Part shown: one piece after another, positions 1 through 11,223 of the stretch | Position numbering within the stretch: the stretch's first letter is position 1 | Layout of the letters: each line of letters begins with the position of its first letter | DNA from: Eremomyces bilateralis CBS 781.70 | Lineage: Eukaryota > Ascomycota > Dothideomycetes > Eremomycetales > Eremomycetaceae | Direction of reading: 5' to 3' | Assembly (NCBI RefSeq): GCF_010015585.1 | Contig: NW_022985076.1 | Location: 612,764 to 676,763 of the forward strand | DNA length: 64,000 bases | Position numbers and translations under genes: made by a program | Notes under the pieces: model-generated | The model's input: the letters and a program-made list of their open reading frames with translations, nothing else | The model's database searches: none | What the model was told of the DNA's origin: nothing

Positions 1-1165
1 ATTGGAGACTCAAGAGTAAGCCTTTTTGCCATTGGCTAGATAAGAGTGATATACTGACTGATACGACAGGATCATCGATGGCGCCCAACGGACGACCATA
101 AACTATGGCCCGTACCAGATCCCTCCGAATGGCATGCTATCTAAGCCTACGCTCAGGGCCGAGACTCCTTGCAAGGATTGTTTCGTCACTGCTATCCAAG
201 CCAATATCCTGTACCTAGATGGCAAAGTTGCCAACGTCAACACAGGGGCGTGGCTGCACCACATGGTATTTTCGACACATCCAGCGACCCCTTCGGCAAC
301 AGACAGTATTAATACGTTGGTTAGGTAATAACCTCCGGAATTTCGCCGATTTTCGCCTCTGGTAACGAGCGAACTCCTCTTCGTGTGAACGGGAAATATA
401 AATATGGTATCGAGTTGGATGCCAGGTCCAGCTTCATGTTTATCACCGATCTCATGAGCCTGAGCTCCGAAACCCAGACAGTCAATATGGCTATCACCTA
501 TGAATGGATTCCCAAAGCCCGGGCTACAGGCTACAGGGACGTCTACATGGTACGTAATGAGTTGGTCGGGGGGGCACCCCTGACCCCTTACCCCGACTGA
601 GAAAATGTGCTAACGCCTGACAGAAATGGAACGACGTTGGTCAACCGAACGCCAGAGAAGGACAATACAGCTTCAAGTCAAGAGAATCCGCAGTCACCGT
701 GTCCGGTAAGTGTCATGTCCAACGTATATTTTTGATTATAATTTGCTAAACACAAGACTAGGACGTCTTCTTTACACCAATGGTCATGTGCATGACGGTG
801 GCACGCACACGATTCTTTACGTCGATGGCAAGGAGGCGTGCAAATCCGTAATGTTGTACGGCCGCCGCCCCGGGTTCTCGGAGGCTGGTTCTGAAGGTGC
901 TGGAGCAACCGAGACCCCCGCCGCGGGCCATGATGCTGGTGCTCACGAACACCGTCGCGATCTCGTCGCTCGCCAAGGCCATGGTGGGCATGCCGGTTCA
1001 CTTCATATCTCCGATTCCTCGACCTGCGTTGACTTCGGCGATGTCCGCTCGGGGCAGAAAATGCACGTCGAAGCGTTCTATGATTCAGATAAATACCCGT
1101 TGATGGAGCACAACGGCGAGAAGGAGAAGCTGATGGGAATCATGCGTGTATATGTTGGCAGCTGA
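1..1165 (+). CDS. SURNod19-like secreted protein, 3' part of gene
   Basis: The 5' end lies outside the window. Proposed exons are <1..15, 70..265, 325..549, 624..705 and 762..1165; all junctions are GT-AG and keep one frame. The intron 266..324 removes in-frame stops and joins WLHHM to a segment that runs into ASGNERTP. Visible features are a paired-His segment (LHHM), a second His cluster (NGHVHDGGTHT), a variable Gly/Ala/His linker near 890-980, and a C-terminal segment ending in GIMRVYVGS. Paired His segments of this kind resemble the plant stress-up-regulated Nod19 (SURNod19) family and its fungal homologues, which are distant relatives of copper-dependent PHM-type folds; I infer that from pattern, not from a search. 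The biochemical role is unknown. It converges with palC, whose stop lies 163 bases away. Confidence 0.6.
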
Positions 1166-1328
1166 GTGTGATCTGCTTGGTTCGGTTGTATATCGTTGGA
1201 CGCATGCCTTCACATTCATTCCCGAGGCTGCCTATCTATTCTTATGTAGATATTTGATCCAAAGAGACTGCATCTTGCCTCCTCAAGAAACTCGATGAAT
1301 CCTTTGTGTAACTGTCAAAGCATACTCA

Positions 1329-2796
1329 TTAGTAGTACACGTTTGCCGAGGTGCTCGTGGCCTGGGAGCCCAGGAAAGCCCCCGGAGGAGCAGGGTGTTC
1401 TTCATCGTCAGAGTCACTCTCGCCTTGCTTGGTATCATCATGATGGCCAGGAGGGGCTCGCATCCGGAATACGATATCCTCTTCGGGGTTTGGGGCTTTG
1501 AAGGGCTTTGGGGTATGGTACTCTCTCCCCGATGGTATTGTTGATAGCAAAGGATCATACGGGGGGATAACCTGAACATTAACCTTTGGTGGATCAGCAC
1601 ATGACTGGCGGGTAACAGGGTAAGCGTGGACTTACGGTATCGTTCATCTTTGCCCACTTCTTCTCCAGCTTGTCCACGATCCGTGCTTCCTCAAATCGAC
1701 CCGCATCGGTGCCCCAGTCAACACCCCTCTTAATCTTCTTATCCTCTCTCTTCTCTGCCCAGTCTTTCCTAAACCTCGAAAATCCTTTTAGCTTGCCATC
1801 GTCCTCACTCGTGCTCGCTCCAAAACCGAGTTCCGCCTTCGCTCCCCTTAACCAGGCAATGCCCTCGCCCGTTCTCTCCGCTAATTCGGCATCGATTCCT
1901 AAGAATCGGCACGCTTTACCCCTCGCGGTCCGCCTCAAATCGTCGGAATACGCCAATAAGTCCTCGTCTACTTTGCCCGATGAGCCGAACAGGGCCCGCG
2001 CTTGCGCGGCATGCCCGGCTGCTGCGAGGCAAAGTCGCGCGAACAGATGGGCGCGAACCTTGGGGATTTCCGGGCTCTTGAACATCCAGTCCTTAACGTT
2101 CTCATTGCGATCGTCAGCGACGACAGAAGGGTAAGGGTCGTCTTTCAGAACCGTGATGAGCGTCGCCTCTGCCATGGTCAGGGAGGCCAGTGCACTCTGT
2201 AGTGCTTGGGATATGTCCGCTGTTGCTGGCGGGGTTGTCCACTGCCCTGCTCGTGCGGCGAGATAAGAGTGGATGGAGTTTGCCTCCAGATAATACCTCA
2301 TCGCAGATGTGATGGCTGCTGTCCGCTGAGCGCCGTCTAATACCGTACCATTGTACAAGGTATGCATCTGAGTTCGAGCGAGCATCGAGTTCGCGAGAGC
2401 CAATGTGGACAGTATAAATGCAATTTCTGACTCGAGACTTCGTACTCGGACTCGAGGGGGCTCTCGGCCTCCCACTGTCGATGAGAGCGTCGCCCGCCAT
2501 TCTACTTCCAGCTCTTTAACTAACACGACGTCGACTTCTTCCCCGGATATCTTCGACCCGCTTAGGCCTACATCGGCCATGAACAAATATGGGAGATATT
2601 CATTGATGGACGACAGCACATTCGACAGGTTGCTAGCCTGAGACGAGGGCGGAAGCCGCTTGTGCTTCTTCAACGCATCGCGAACCACTGCACGCCTGGT
2701 GGTGAGAGTTATCGGCAACGATGGATGGGTTGTGCTGCTGAAAAATTCGGAGAATCTGATGAAGGAAGTCGTCGGAAGGATAAATGGAAACGGCAT
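1329..2796 (-). CDS. palC: pH-response regulator PalC (BRO1 domain)
   Basis: Exons complement(1636..2796) and complement(1329..1571) are joined by a 64-base GTAAGT...CAG intron; the protein is 466 aa. The N-terminus MPFPFILPTTS followed by LTTRRAVVRDALKKHKRLPP matches what I know of fungal PalC. Almost the whole first exon is an alpha-helical BRO1-type domain, and the second exon adds a Pro-rich and acidic tail (DSDDEEHP). In Aspergillus, PalC links the plasma-membrane pH sensor complex to ESCRT-III (Vps32) and is needed for proteolytic activation of PacC at alkaline pH. No pH-related partner gene is visible nearby. The start is the only Met that gives the conserved N-terminus. Confidence 0.9.
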
Positions 2797-3270
2797 TGTC
2801 TTGATAATTATGCGAGTCGCGGATCCGTTGCTTGGAGCAGTTGGTTATCTGGGTTGGGCCCTTGAAAGCGAACGGGACAAAATAGAGGTTCAGAAATTTG
2901 GTTGCATGAGCGCATCACTTGGCATCAACCATTGATGTATCAGACTGAAAAGCGGCAAATTCGCGCATGTGGACGTGGTGACACTTTTCAAACGTGATGG
3001 CATTGAACATTGAGTGTTTAAGTATATACATGTGAAGTTTGTTGACTTCGAGGTCCTGTACCTGATCCGGTCGAAACCACTCCATGCTATGCAATTGCCG
3101 TTGCTATAATCAGCCGTCCAAATGGAAACCCTGAAGAGTAATTCTTCCTGTCCCTCCCATTTCGAATCGACGCTTGACTTTTGAGCAGCCGGTTTCAGCA
3201 CATGGAGGGCTTTGGATACCGTCGCTGTGCACTGGAACTCATCCCGATTGATCCCAAACACGCAAAGCGT
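2797..3270. other. intergenic, palC promoter and nuo-12 3' side
   Basis: A 474-base gap between two minus-strand genes. It should hold the palC promoter and the 3' UTR of the complex I subunit gene. A 123-codon minus-strand frame across 2890-3261 has no recognisable protein and overlaps the expected 3' UTR, so it is not called. Confidence 0.6.
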
Positions 3271-3684
3271 CTATTCCGGCTTTGTGACATAATTCTGCTG
3301 CTCGAAAAGGAATCCCTTGATCTTCGTATTCGGTAATAGTTCGAAGTATCGCTCTGTCAATGCGTGTCAATGATAATTCCTGAATCACCACGCTTAAGAA
3401 ACAAAGAAACGACGCTCGACCGCAATCCGAGATCATGGGGATCTAGATATCCACTGACCTCTTAATTTCCCGCATTTCTCCAAGTGATTGACACCTTCTC
3501 TTCGATAGCAAGTGGCTAATTCCTCTCTCACCAACCGAGCCATCATCGCCTTAACCCACTGCTCGCGAATGATCGCATCTTGAGCCGCTTTGACGGCCTT
3601 GTGGTCTTCGAAGTCGACACCGTCAAAGGTTGGCGGAACCTTCGGCTTCTTCGCGAGAAAGGCTTCTGATTCGGGGGTCGGCAT
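3271..3684 (-). CDS. NADH:ubiquinone oxidoreductase 12 kDa subunit (complex I)
   Basis: Exons complement(3459..3684) and complement(3271..3353) are joined by a 105-base intron (GTCAGT...CAG); the protein is 102 aa. It begins MPTPESEAFLAKKPKVPPTF and contains REELATCYRREGVNHLEKC, then ELLPNTKIKGFLFEQQNY at the C-terminus. This matches the fungal 12 kDa accessory subunit of mitochondrial respiratory complex I, counterpart of animal NDUFB10/PDSW. The second exon is recognised only after splicing, because the unspliced frame stops in the intron. A TCACGTGAC palindrome lies about 240 bases upstream of the start. Confidence 0.9.
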
Positions 3685-4002
3685 GTTTTATGGTCGATTG
3701 AAGGATGTCTAGGTTTCGGGGGTTGACTCGATGGGTGATGGGAGTGAGAATAGCTCTTTAGATGCAGTCGTCGGGTGGCCAGGAATTGTTCCTTGCTCCC
3801 TCGAGCCAATTGCTACAAGTAATATAGAATTGAGTCTCAAAGATTTGGAGTATGAGAGCTTGACAACAATAAGGATCCAGTTGATGGAGCTGTCATAGTT
3901 CAAGATAGAGTTGAGGTTTGTTCACGTGACAGCATTCATTTCATGCCTGAGGCTGTGAGGCAGTTCCGTCCATTTAAATTCGAATTGACGTTTCGCCGTT
4001 GC
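3685..4002. other. intergenic, complex I subunit promoter
   Basis: 318 bases upstream of the complex I subunit gene, also holding the 3' side of the next minus-strand gene. It includes the TCACGTGAC motif listed separately. An 88-codon minus-strand frame across 3543-3809 overlaps the real gene in another frame and is not called. Confidence 0.6.
3922..3930. promoter_or_regulatory. CACGTG (E-box/bHLH-type) motif
   Basis: The sequence TCACGTGAC sits about 240 bases upstream of the complex I 12 kDa subunit start. Such palindromes are bound by bHLH factors of the Cbf1 type in fungi. Similar motifs occur upstream of CFIm25, cmc2 and tim10 in this window. Confidence 0.4.
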
Positions 4003-4560
4003 TCACTTTCTCGAGCTTCCACCATTCCTATCCGTTCCCCAAACATTGCTGAAAACCTCTCCAATATTGGGCATGCCCATTTCGCTCCCAATGCTTCCCA
4101 TCATAGCTCCAATGTCTCCTCCATTGCCCCATGCACTCCCCGCATCGCCCCATCTCTCCCACGCCTTCTCCTCTGCGCGAGGACTCCTGTACGCAACTCT
4201 CCACTTCCAATCCTCGAATCGAACCTCCTGTTCCGTTACCACCTCCTTAAGCCGTTCATTCTTTTCGCGCGCACATGACAGGCAGAGTCTCTCGATCTTG
4301 TTCGCGCGGAAGGGATGTGTGCGCGGCTCACAGGGAGTTGGAAAGAGGCGGTGGTATGTGCTTCGTGCCCGGGCGGCATGTGAAGGGTGCGAAGGGTGCG
4401 ATAGAGTGAGACGAGATGGCAATGTGGCGGTAAGGCTGGGTACTGCTGTGCCCAGTGATGATGCGAAGGCTCTGGCACGAAGGCAAAGTGGTGGAATGGG
4501 TTCGGGTTCGAGGATGACATGACCACAGTGCATGAAGATGTAGAGCTGATGGTAGCACAT
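4003..4560 (-). CDS. hypothetical Cys/His-rich fungal protein
   Basis: Single exon, 185 aa. I chose the Met that gives MCYHQLYIFMHCGHVILEP, because this short Cys/His start is typical of a fungal family of uncharacterised proteins; the open frame continues 46 codons upstream to 4698 without a convincing N-terminus. Visible elements are the HCGH near residue 12, a second Cys pair (LCLSCAREKNERL) near residue 115, and a Trp-rich stretch (EDWKWRVAYRSP). These could bind zinc. The C-terminus is Gly-, Met- and Asn-rich. No function can be assigned. Confidence 0.6.
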   Translation of the reverse strand: MCYHQLYIFMHCGHVILEPEPIPPLCLRARAFASSLGTAVPSLTATLPSRLTLSHPSHPSHAARARSTYHRLFPTPCEPRTHPFRANKIERLCLSCAREKNERLKEVVTEQEVRFEDWKWRVAYRSPRAEEKAWERWGDAGSAWGNGGDIGAMMGSIGSEMGMPNIGEVFSNVWGTDRNGGSSRK

Positions 4561-5254
4561 ATTCTCTCCTTGATTTTTGGTCATCAAGTCTTTCGTGTTA
4601 TCTGAGTTCTTACTATGTCTGAAGTTTATACATCGTTCAGTTTGTCTTTGTCGAAGGCTCTTCTTTATATACTTCGCAGGACTTAAAAATGCTTTCATTG
4701 TTGTTGCGAGTGAATATCAGTCTGCCGGATATGGAATTCATGATTCATTCAGTCACAATCGCGAAGCATTCCTTCCGCCGACTTTTTGCGAAGGTAATTC
4801 AAACCTCGAATGCCTATCTTATACTCTATTGGGTGGATGCGAACTCCTAATTCGACCTTCAACTTACAGAGCCGAGCCTGGCCTTTTGGCGATATAACGG
4901 ACATCTTCGCCCCAGACAATATACTTTTCAGCATTTAAACGGCGAAATATGCATTTGCATTGGCACTGCGACAGTGCATGAAATCCCCTCAGTCGGTGCG
5001 TGTGGATTCGTTCGTCGCATTCACGCCACGGACATGGAGAGATATACAGTGTTTGGAAAGCAACAAGCTCGAGTATCTACCTCCAGCACTATGGTAACGC
5101 GATGCGAATCTGCAAGAAATATATTTTTCCAATATTAGGACAGAATCAAACGCCTCCGAAAATATCATGCATTAAAATCCAAACCCCATGACCGTCACAA
5201 AAACACCTTACCACATGGACGATATCTATGACCAACAGCGTATCGGCGCGAGCA
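4561..5254. other. intergenic between hypothetical gene and siderophore NRPS
   Basis: About 690 bases upstream of the Cys/His-rich gene and downstream of the NRPS stop. Only short shadow frames are present and I see no motif of note. It marks the left edge of the siderophore cluster. Confidence 0.6.
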
Positions 5255-8200
5255 CTAGGAAAATAGCAGGGACGATGGTTCGAGCAGGTGTCGCATGGCC
5301 GACTCCAGCTCTTCGAGAAGAGTGGCTGCAAAACCTATCCAAGACTCGAATGTCACAATCTCCAATATCATCTCATCCCCTTTGATGAACGCCTGGATCT
5401 TCCATTCTCGCAGAGGCTCAAGGTGCGGATAGATCGTCTCCATCCTGCAAGGGGTCGATCCAAATGCCATTTGCTCCACATGTTCGACATCTTGATGTAC
5501 GACCGTGTCGAACCAGTCAACGGTCTCTGGCCAGTCGGTGCAATGTTTGACAATCTCCTTCAGTCCGATGCCTTCGTACCGCGTCCGCGAGATGTGTTGG
5601 TGCTGGATCGATTGAAGCAAGTCGAGCACAGTCCAGTCGGATTCAAATTTCACCCTGGTTGGAACGTATTGCCAGCTTGGTCCCATCACGGCTTCGCAGT
5701 CTGGAAGCTCCAAGTTGCGTCCGCTGGCAACCTCACCGAATGTCACATCTCGAGACGAGAGACGCCGCGCCAGGCAGAGCGCCCATGCGGCTGTCGGAAG
5801 CGTTGCGATGGTGATTCCTTTCGGTCTCGAGGAGATGTCGATGGCCTTGTGGACACTGGCTGACTCTTTAGACGTCAGGGGGATATCGGGTCTGAGGACA
5901 GACATCGAGGAACCTTGCAGGGTTTGTCTCCAGTACTCGAGGCTCTGGGGAATATTCGTACGGACGACATGTGAGACGAATCTGGAGAATGGAACAGCTT
6001 CCTGGACCGGTGTACCGTTGAACAAGGCCGACAGCTGCTGTAGTAGGATTGGGAGACAGATCTCGTCATACTGCGCATGAGAAATTCTCATCATCAGACA
6101 ACTTTGGTTGCGATCGCCCTTGATGTATAAGAACTTGAGGAAGGGCGATCCCATCGGCATTCTCGTTTGAATATCCAATTCACACAACTTCTGCGCGAAG
6201 GACGGGACATCTCCCTCGATCTCGTATTCGACAATAGGGACCTCGATATCCTCCACGACTACACCGTAGCATGCGCTTTCGTGTTCGATGAAGACTGTTC
6301 TGAGGATTTCGTTTTGGGCCACCAAATCATTACAGCTCCTGAGCAGCTTCGTGCCATCTACGGAAGCACTAAAGTGGAATAGTTCGTACCGAGCCGAATA
6401 TCGTGGCAGTTGGGTGGTTCCCTTGACTGCAATCTCTTGTAGAGGCCGAGCAGGGAGAACATCGACGATCTTCCAGTCATTCCGGGCCAATGCAGGGCGG
6501 ACAGCTGTCGCAACAAACGAGTCAACGTCTGGAATTTGGAGCGTCCCGAACGGCGAGAATGTCTCTTGGACAGTTTTCACGGACTGGGTGTCTTCTGCGA
6601 CATCAGCTAGATCCTTGAGTTGCCTGAAACGGAAGATTTGGGCGACCGTCAATTTGAGGCCGGCGATCCGCGCTTCGGATACCAGCTTCATGGCACTGAT
6701 GGAGTCCCCGCCGATGTCGATGAAGCTATCATTCAATCCGATCTCAGTCTCCGTGATGCCTAGAAGTCGGCTCCATAGACCTCGTAGCTTTTCCTGCTTC
6801 GCCGATGTCACCGGGGCCCATTCGGTATTGCCTTGAGATTTTTGGATATCCGTCCTCAGCCTCTTCAAGTCGCTCGTCTTTCCAACAATCACTATTGAGC
6901 TGTTGTCTGCGAACTTCGCAAGATACCCAGTTTTATACAGTCGCAGCTGATGATTTGCACCGTCGGTTGACTGAACATTCGCCCATTGCGGCTCCAAAGC
7001 GTCGTCGGTGTGACTTGTCGGACGCCCTGTCAGCAGCTCACCAACCGCACCGATCGGCACCAGGGCGTCTGGATCGGTAGGACAGACGATCCAGCTCGAC
7101 CCTGATGATTCAAAGCTGTGCAGATCTTTCTCGCTGGGGAGTAATGGTGCTCCGCTCAGTTCCCGAATCTCCGCTCGTTCCACATCGGTGAGAACATCAA
7201 TGGTACCAAGAAGGCTACGATCATCAGCACAAAGGTCCTGAACAACTTGTCCGAACTCTTTCAAGATTTTCTCCATCAAAGGCTTTCCGACTGTACAGGA
7301 ATCAAAGCTTGCCATGGTGAGGAAACCGTTCGAGTCCAGTGAGCAGACGAGCATGAGCGCGTACGAGTTGAACTTGAGCGCTTCCCGAGCAGCGTCTTCG
7401 TCTCCAGCTGGGACAAAGCCATTAGCAGGCTCACTCTCCAGCGATTGGGTGATGGCCTCTTCGGTACTCGGGTGAAGGACCATGCCAGTCCTCAGCTCGC
7501 ACGCGTCAAAGGCGTCCAGACTGAGCCTTCGGATGTGCTGCAGCCCCATATGTTCGTGAGGAATGCGCAGGACTGTCTGCTGGTGGATCGCTTGCAAGTA
7601 ATCCAACTTGGATGCGCCACGGTCAACGGTGACTCGGACCGGCACTGTGGTGATCATTGGACCTTCGATTTCCTCCACACCAGGGATCGCGGCGTTTCGG
7701 CCGGTCAGAGTCTCGCCAAATACTACATCACTAGATCCAGTGTATTGAGCAGCAATGAACGCCCATGCTCCACGGATAGCGGTCGCCAGAGTGGTTTTGG
7801 AGGCCACATTCTTCGTGATAGGTACGTAGTGTTCGAGCAAGGAATCTGCCTGTGGTTGATATCCTGCGAACGGCAGAGCCGGAAACTGTGGCCCTGTTGC
7901 TCCCTCCAACTGGTCACGCCAGAAATGGCTGGATTCAGAATTGTCCTGTGAAGCAAGGTGTTGAATGAACTGCTTGAACGAAGCTGAGCGGACGATTTTC
8001 TGGCCATTGAAGGCCTTGTTTATCCGCTCCACAATCAGCGGCATAGACCAGCCATCGTAAAGCGCGTGGTGCATCGTCAAGACGAATTGTATATTGCCAG
8101 CCGCATCACCATTTGTGCTGGATGGGTCTGCGACAACACCGTATCGGGCAAGAGGCGTGCCAAGATCCATTGCCTCTTCAGCATCTTGCTGCAGATATTC

Positions 8201-11200
8201 TTGAAGATTGGCTCCAGATCTCCAACTGATGCTCTCATTTACAACCGCTTGCATGAGACCATGGCCGGGGACCTGGATGATCCGGGTGCGCATGATCGGA
8301 GAGTCGGCCACTACAGTCTCGAAAGCGGCTTGTAGCCTCTTAGCAAATGCGAGATCTGGTAGTGGGACCACCCTTTGCGCGACATAGGCCTCGTTGACCT
8401 TTGCAGAAAGTGCCATGAGGCCCTCTTGCAATGGGGTGCAAGGGTATATGTCCTCAATCTGATGCGGTGCCAGACCGCACAGTTTCCCCACTTGGAGACG
8501 AGCGTCGTCAATGTTCCACGTTGGCCCAATTAAGGAGAATGGAGCCGATTCTTCGGTGCTCGCATCGACACTAACGCGACCCATAGCCCTAGCCATGTCC
8601 CGTAATATTGGATGACGGAAGATGTCGGCGACGGTCAACACCAGTCTCTCCGCTCGTGCAGCTGCCACCAACTTCATTGCCCGGAGAGAATCGCCACCGA
8701 CACTGAAAAAGTTTTCCCCAGAGCTGATTTGATCCTTCGAATCGAACAAGTTCATCCAAAGTTGCTGAAGACCTTTTTCCATTTCAGTCTGCGGCGCAAC
8801 GGTTTCGGTCGAACTAACCCTGAATTTGGACAGCTCTTGTCTGGAAAAGGAGGATCCAATCTCTCGCAGCTTCTTGCGGTCTGTTTTGCGCGAGACAAGA
8901 GATGGCATCTCTTTCAACGGAATGTATGTGGTGGGTATCATGTAACTCGGAAGGTCCTCCGCAAGCTTGGTCTCAATGACTTCTACCAATTTTCCAAGGC
9001 CTGGAGAGAAGTGGGTGAGGAGATCTGTCGGATCCGCGGCATCCGAGTAATTCGGTTCAGAGATGAAAGCGGCAAGCATGGGTTCACTGCCAGGACCGGC
9101 AGCTGTGATAACTTCCACAGTGATCTTCGTCCCCGACGGAAGATGTCTTGCGATATGATACTCTACCTCTGCCAGTTCGATCCTCTGACCACGAAGCTTG
9201 ACTTGTTGATCTTTCCGGCCCATAAAGACGATGGCCCCGGTGCCATCTTGATCGTATCTGACAAGATCTCCAGTCTTATAAAGCCGACCATATCGAGCCG
9301 CGGCAGTCCGGTATCCGTCATCCAGCCACACGGGATTCTCGATGAACACATCGGCTGTCTTTTCTGGTTCACGGAGATAGCCTTGCCCCACAACGGGACC
9401 TTCTATGAGCAACTCGCCAACCGCGCCGATAGGAACCAATCGATTGTGGTCTTCAGGATCAACTATCCAAGTGACACCACCAACGCCTTTACCGATGTTG
9501 GTATATGATTTTCCGTGGCCGATATCATTATTTATTGTGCAGCCAACAGTGCACTCCGACGGACCGTACGCAATAACCAGTTTCGTCTTCTGGTTCCAAA
9601 CGGAGGCATCCTTCGCAGATATTGATTCACCGCCGAGTCCGAGTACTTCCAAGGAAGGCATGATATCAGGGTCCAGAACCCGAGCCACAGACGGGGTCAT
9701 ATGAGCCATATTGACTCGCATGGATCGTATGGCTTCGCTGAGATCATTGACGCGTGCGTCTTCGGACGGAACACAAATGCAACCACCATTAGCAAGCGTG
9801 CAAAGCATACAATCAATGCTGACGTCAAAGGCATAGGATGGGAAGTCGAGCACTCGTGAGTGCGGCTTATAACCAACGAGTTCTGCTCTCGGAAGTGCCC
9901 CGCTGGTGAAGTTCGTGTGGGAAATGATGACTCCTTTCGGCTTCCCAGTGCTCCCAGATGTGAATTGGAGATACATGGTCAACACGGGATTGACGGGAGG
10001 AAGTTCAACGACTGCCGGCAACAACTCGGGCCGCATTGACTGGTCATCAACCACGACAACTGTCGCATTCGGTGCGATTGCGGCGCCGAGTTTCGATTGG
10101 GCTTGGGAAGTTACAACCAACCTGGCGTTAACTTCTGTCGCGATAGTTCGCAACCTTGCCTCTGGCTGACTTGGGTCCGTGAGCACGACGGCGCTCCCCG
10201 TCTTCATGACCGCAAGTAATGCAACCACTGTCCATTTGCATTTTTCGAAGGAGAGAGGAATGGTTCGACCGGGACCGGCGCCAAGATCGAACAGCCTGAC
10301 CGCGAGTTGCGTTGATAGGGTATCGACCTCCCCATATGTAAGATCCCCGTCCCATGAAGTGACTGCGGGACGATCGGGGGATTTATGGGCGATCTCGGAA
10401 ACGATGTCTTGCATGCAAAGTTTGATCGTTTCGGGAACCGTACCGTTCCACTTCCAGAGTTGAGTCAACTCACTTTCCCCGACACGGACCGCCTCCGTAA
10501 CGGAATGGAATTTTTTCGAGGCCAGGCCCGTTAGAATGTCCATACAAGTGGATAGATATAAGGAGACTGTTCCGGATGACATGTCGCATGGAGTTTGCGT
10601 AGGACGAATCATGACTTCGTCTTGGATCATCTTGACTTCGATGGCAAACGGCCACTATGAGAAGGTCAGCACTATGAAGAATTGAAGTACAGGACAGTAT
10701 CACGTACATTGCCTTCATGCAGCACTGCATCGGATGTACTGGCAAACAGGCCAACCCCTCTCCTGTTGGGCATCCCTTGACCAACCCCTGAAGCAACTTT
10801 CCGGCGCATGGCCGATACGACTTCCAGATTTCTAGGAATGTCTTCGTCATTGCTGGCGACTACGTCGACCAATTGACCGATCAACTCTGGGGCATCAAAG
10901 CTGCAGCTATCGAGGGGTACAGAAAAGCCCCAACTGTGCGCAATATCACCTCCGATACCCACGCCCCGATAAAGGAGATATATCCATGCCAAGAGGATCA
11001 AATCAGCCTGCTGGTCGGCATCCTTGAGACCAAAATGAGGAATAATTGTTGATGTCCATTGCGATCGTTCATTGCTACTGTCTTCGGAGACACCGCCTTC
11101 AGTAACAATGCTCGAGCTAAGATCTGGAATGGATGTTGGAGGGGTTATGGTCCCGATCGCAATGAATGTTTTATCTCCAGCTCGACTTTTGTCCGACGGA

Positions 11201-11223
11201 GAGACGGGGGAATAGGGGAGCAT
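5255..11223 (-). CDS. sidD: SidD-like fusarinine C nonribosomal peptide synthetase
   Basis: Exons complement(10708..11223) and complement(5255..10654), with a 53-base GTACGT...TAG intron, give 1971 aa. After an N-terminal extension of about 240 residues come a full adenylation domain (A3 LQFTSGSTGKPKGVIISH near 401, YGPSECTVG near 535, YKTGDLVRY near 631), a thiolation site (GGDSLRAMK near 826), and a condensation domain (MHHALYDGWS near 1033). A short remnant of a second adenylation domain follows (VCPTDPDALVPIGAVGELL), lacking the A3 core, then a second thiolation site (GGDSISAMK) and a terminal condensation domain with SHAQYDE. This A-T-C-dA-T-C layout is that of the NPS6/SidD family, which joins and cyclises three N5-acyl-N5-hydroxyornithine units into fusarinine C. 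The neighbours (sidF, sidI, sitT, sidG types) agree. The nearest SreA-type motifs lie 1.4 kb upstream. The last His motif has Glu where Gly is usual. Confidence 0.88.

Noticed and set aside
1283-2641. Several plus-strand frames opposite palC
   Set aside because: They are antisense shadows of the palC coding exons.
2890-3261. 123-codon minus-strand frame after the complex I subunit
   Set aside because: It overlaps the expected 3' UTR and has no recognisable domain.
4561-4698. N-terminal extension of the Cys/His-rich hypothetical protein
   Set aside because: The extra 46 residues are Lys/Arg/Asn-rich leader-like sequence, while MCYHQLYIF is a plausible conserved start.
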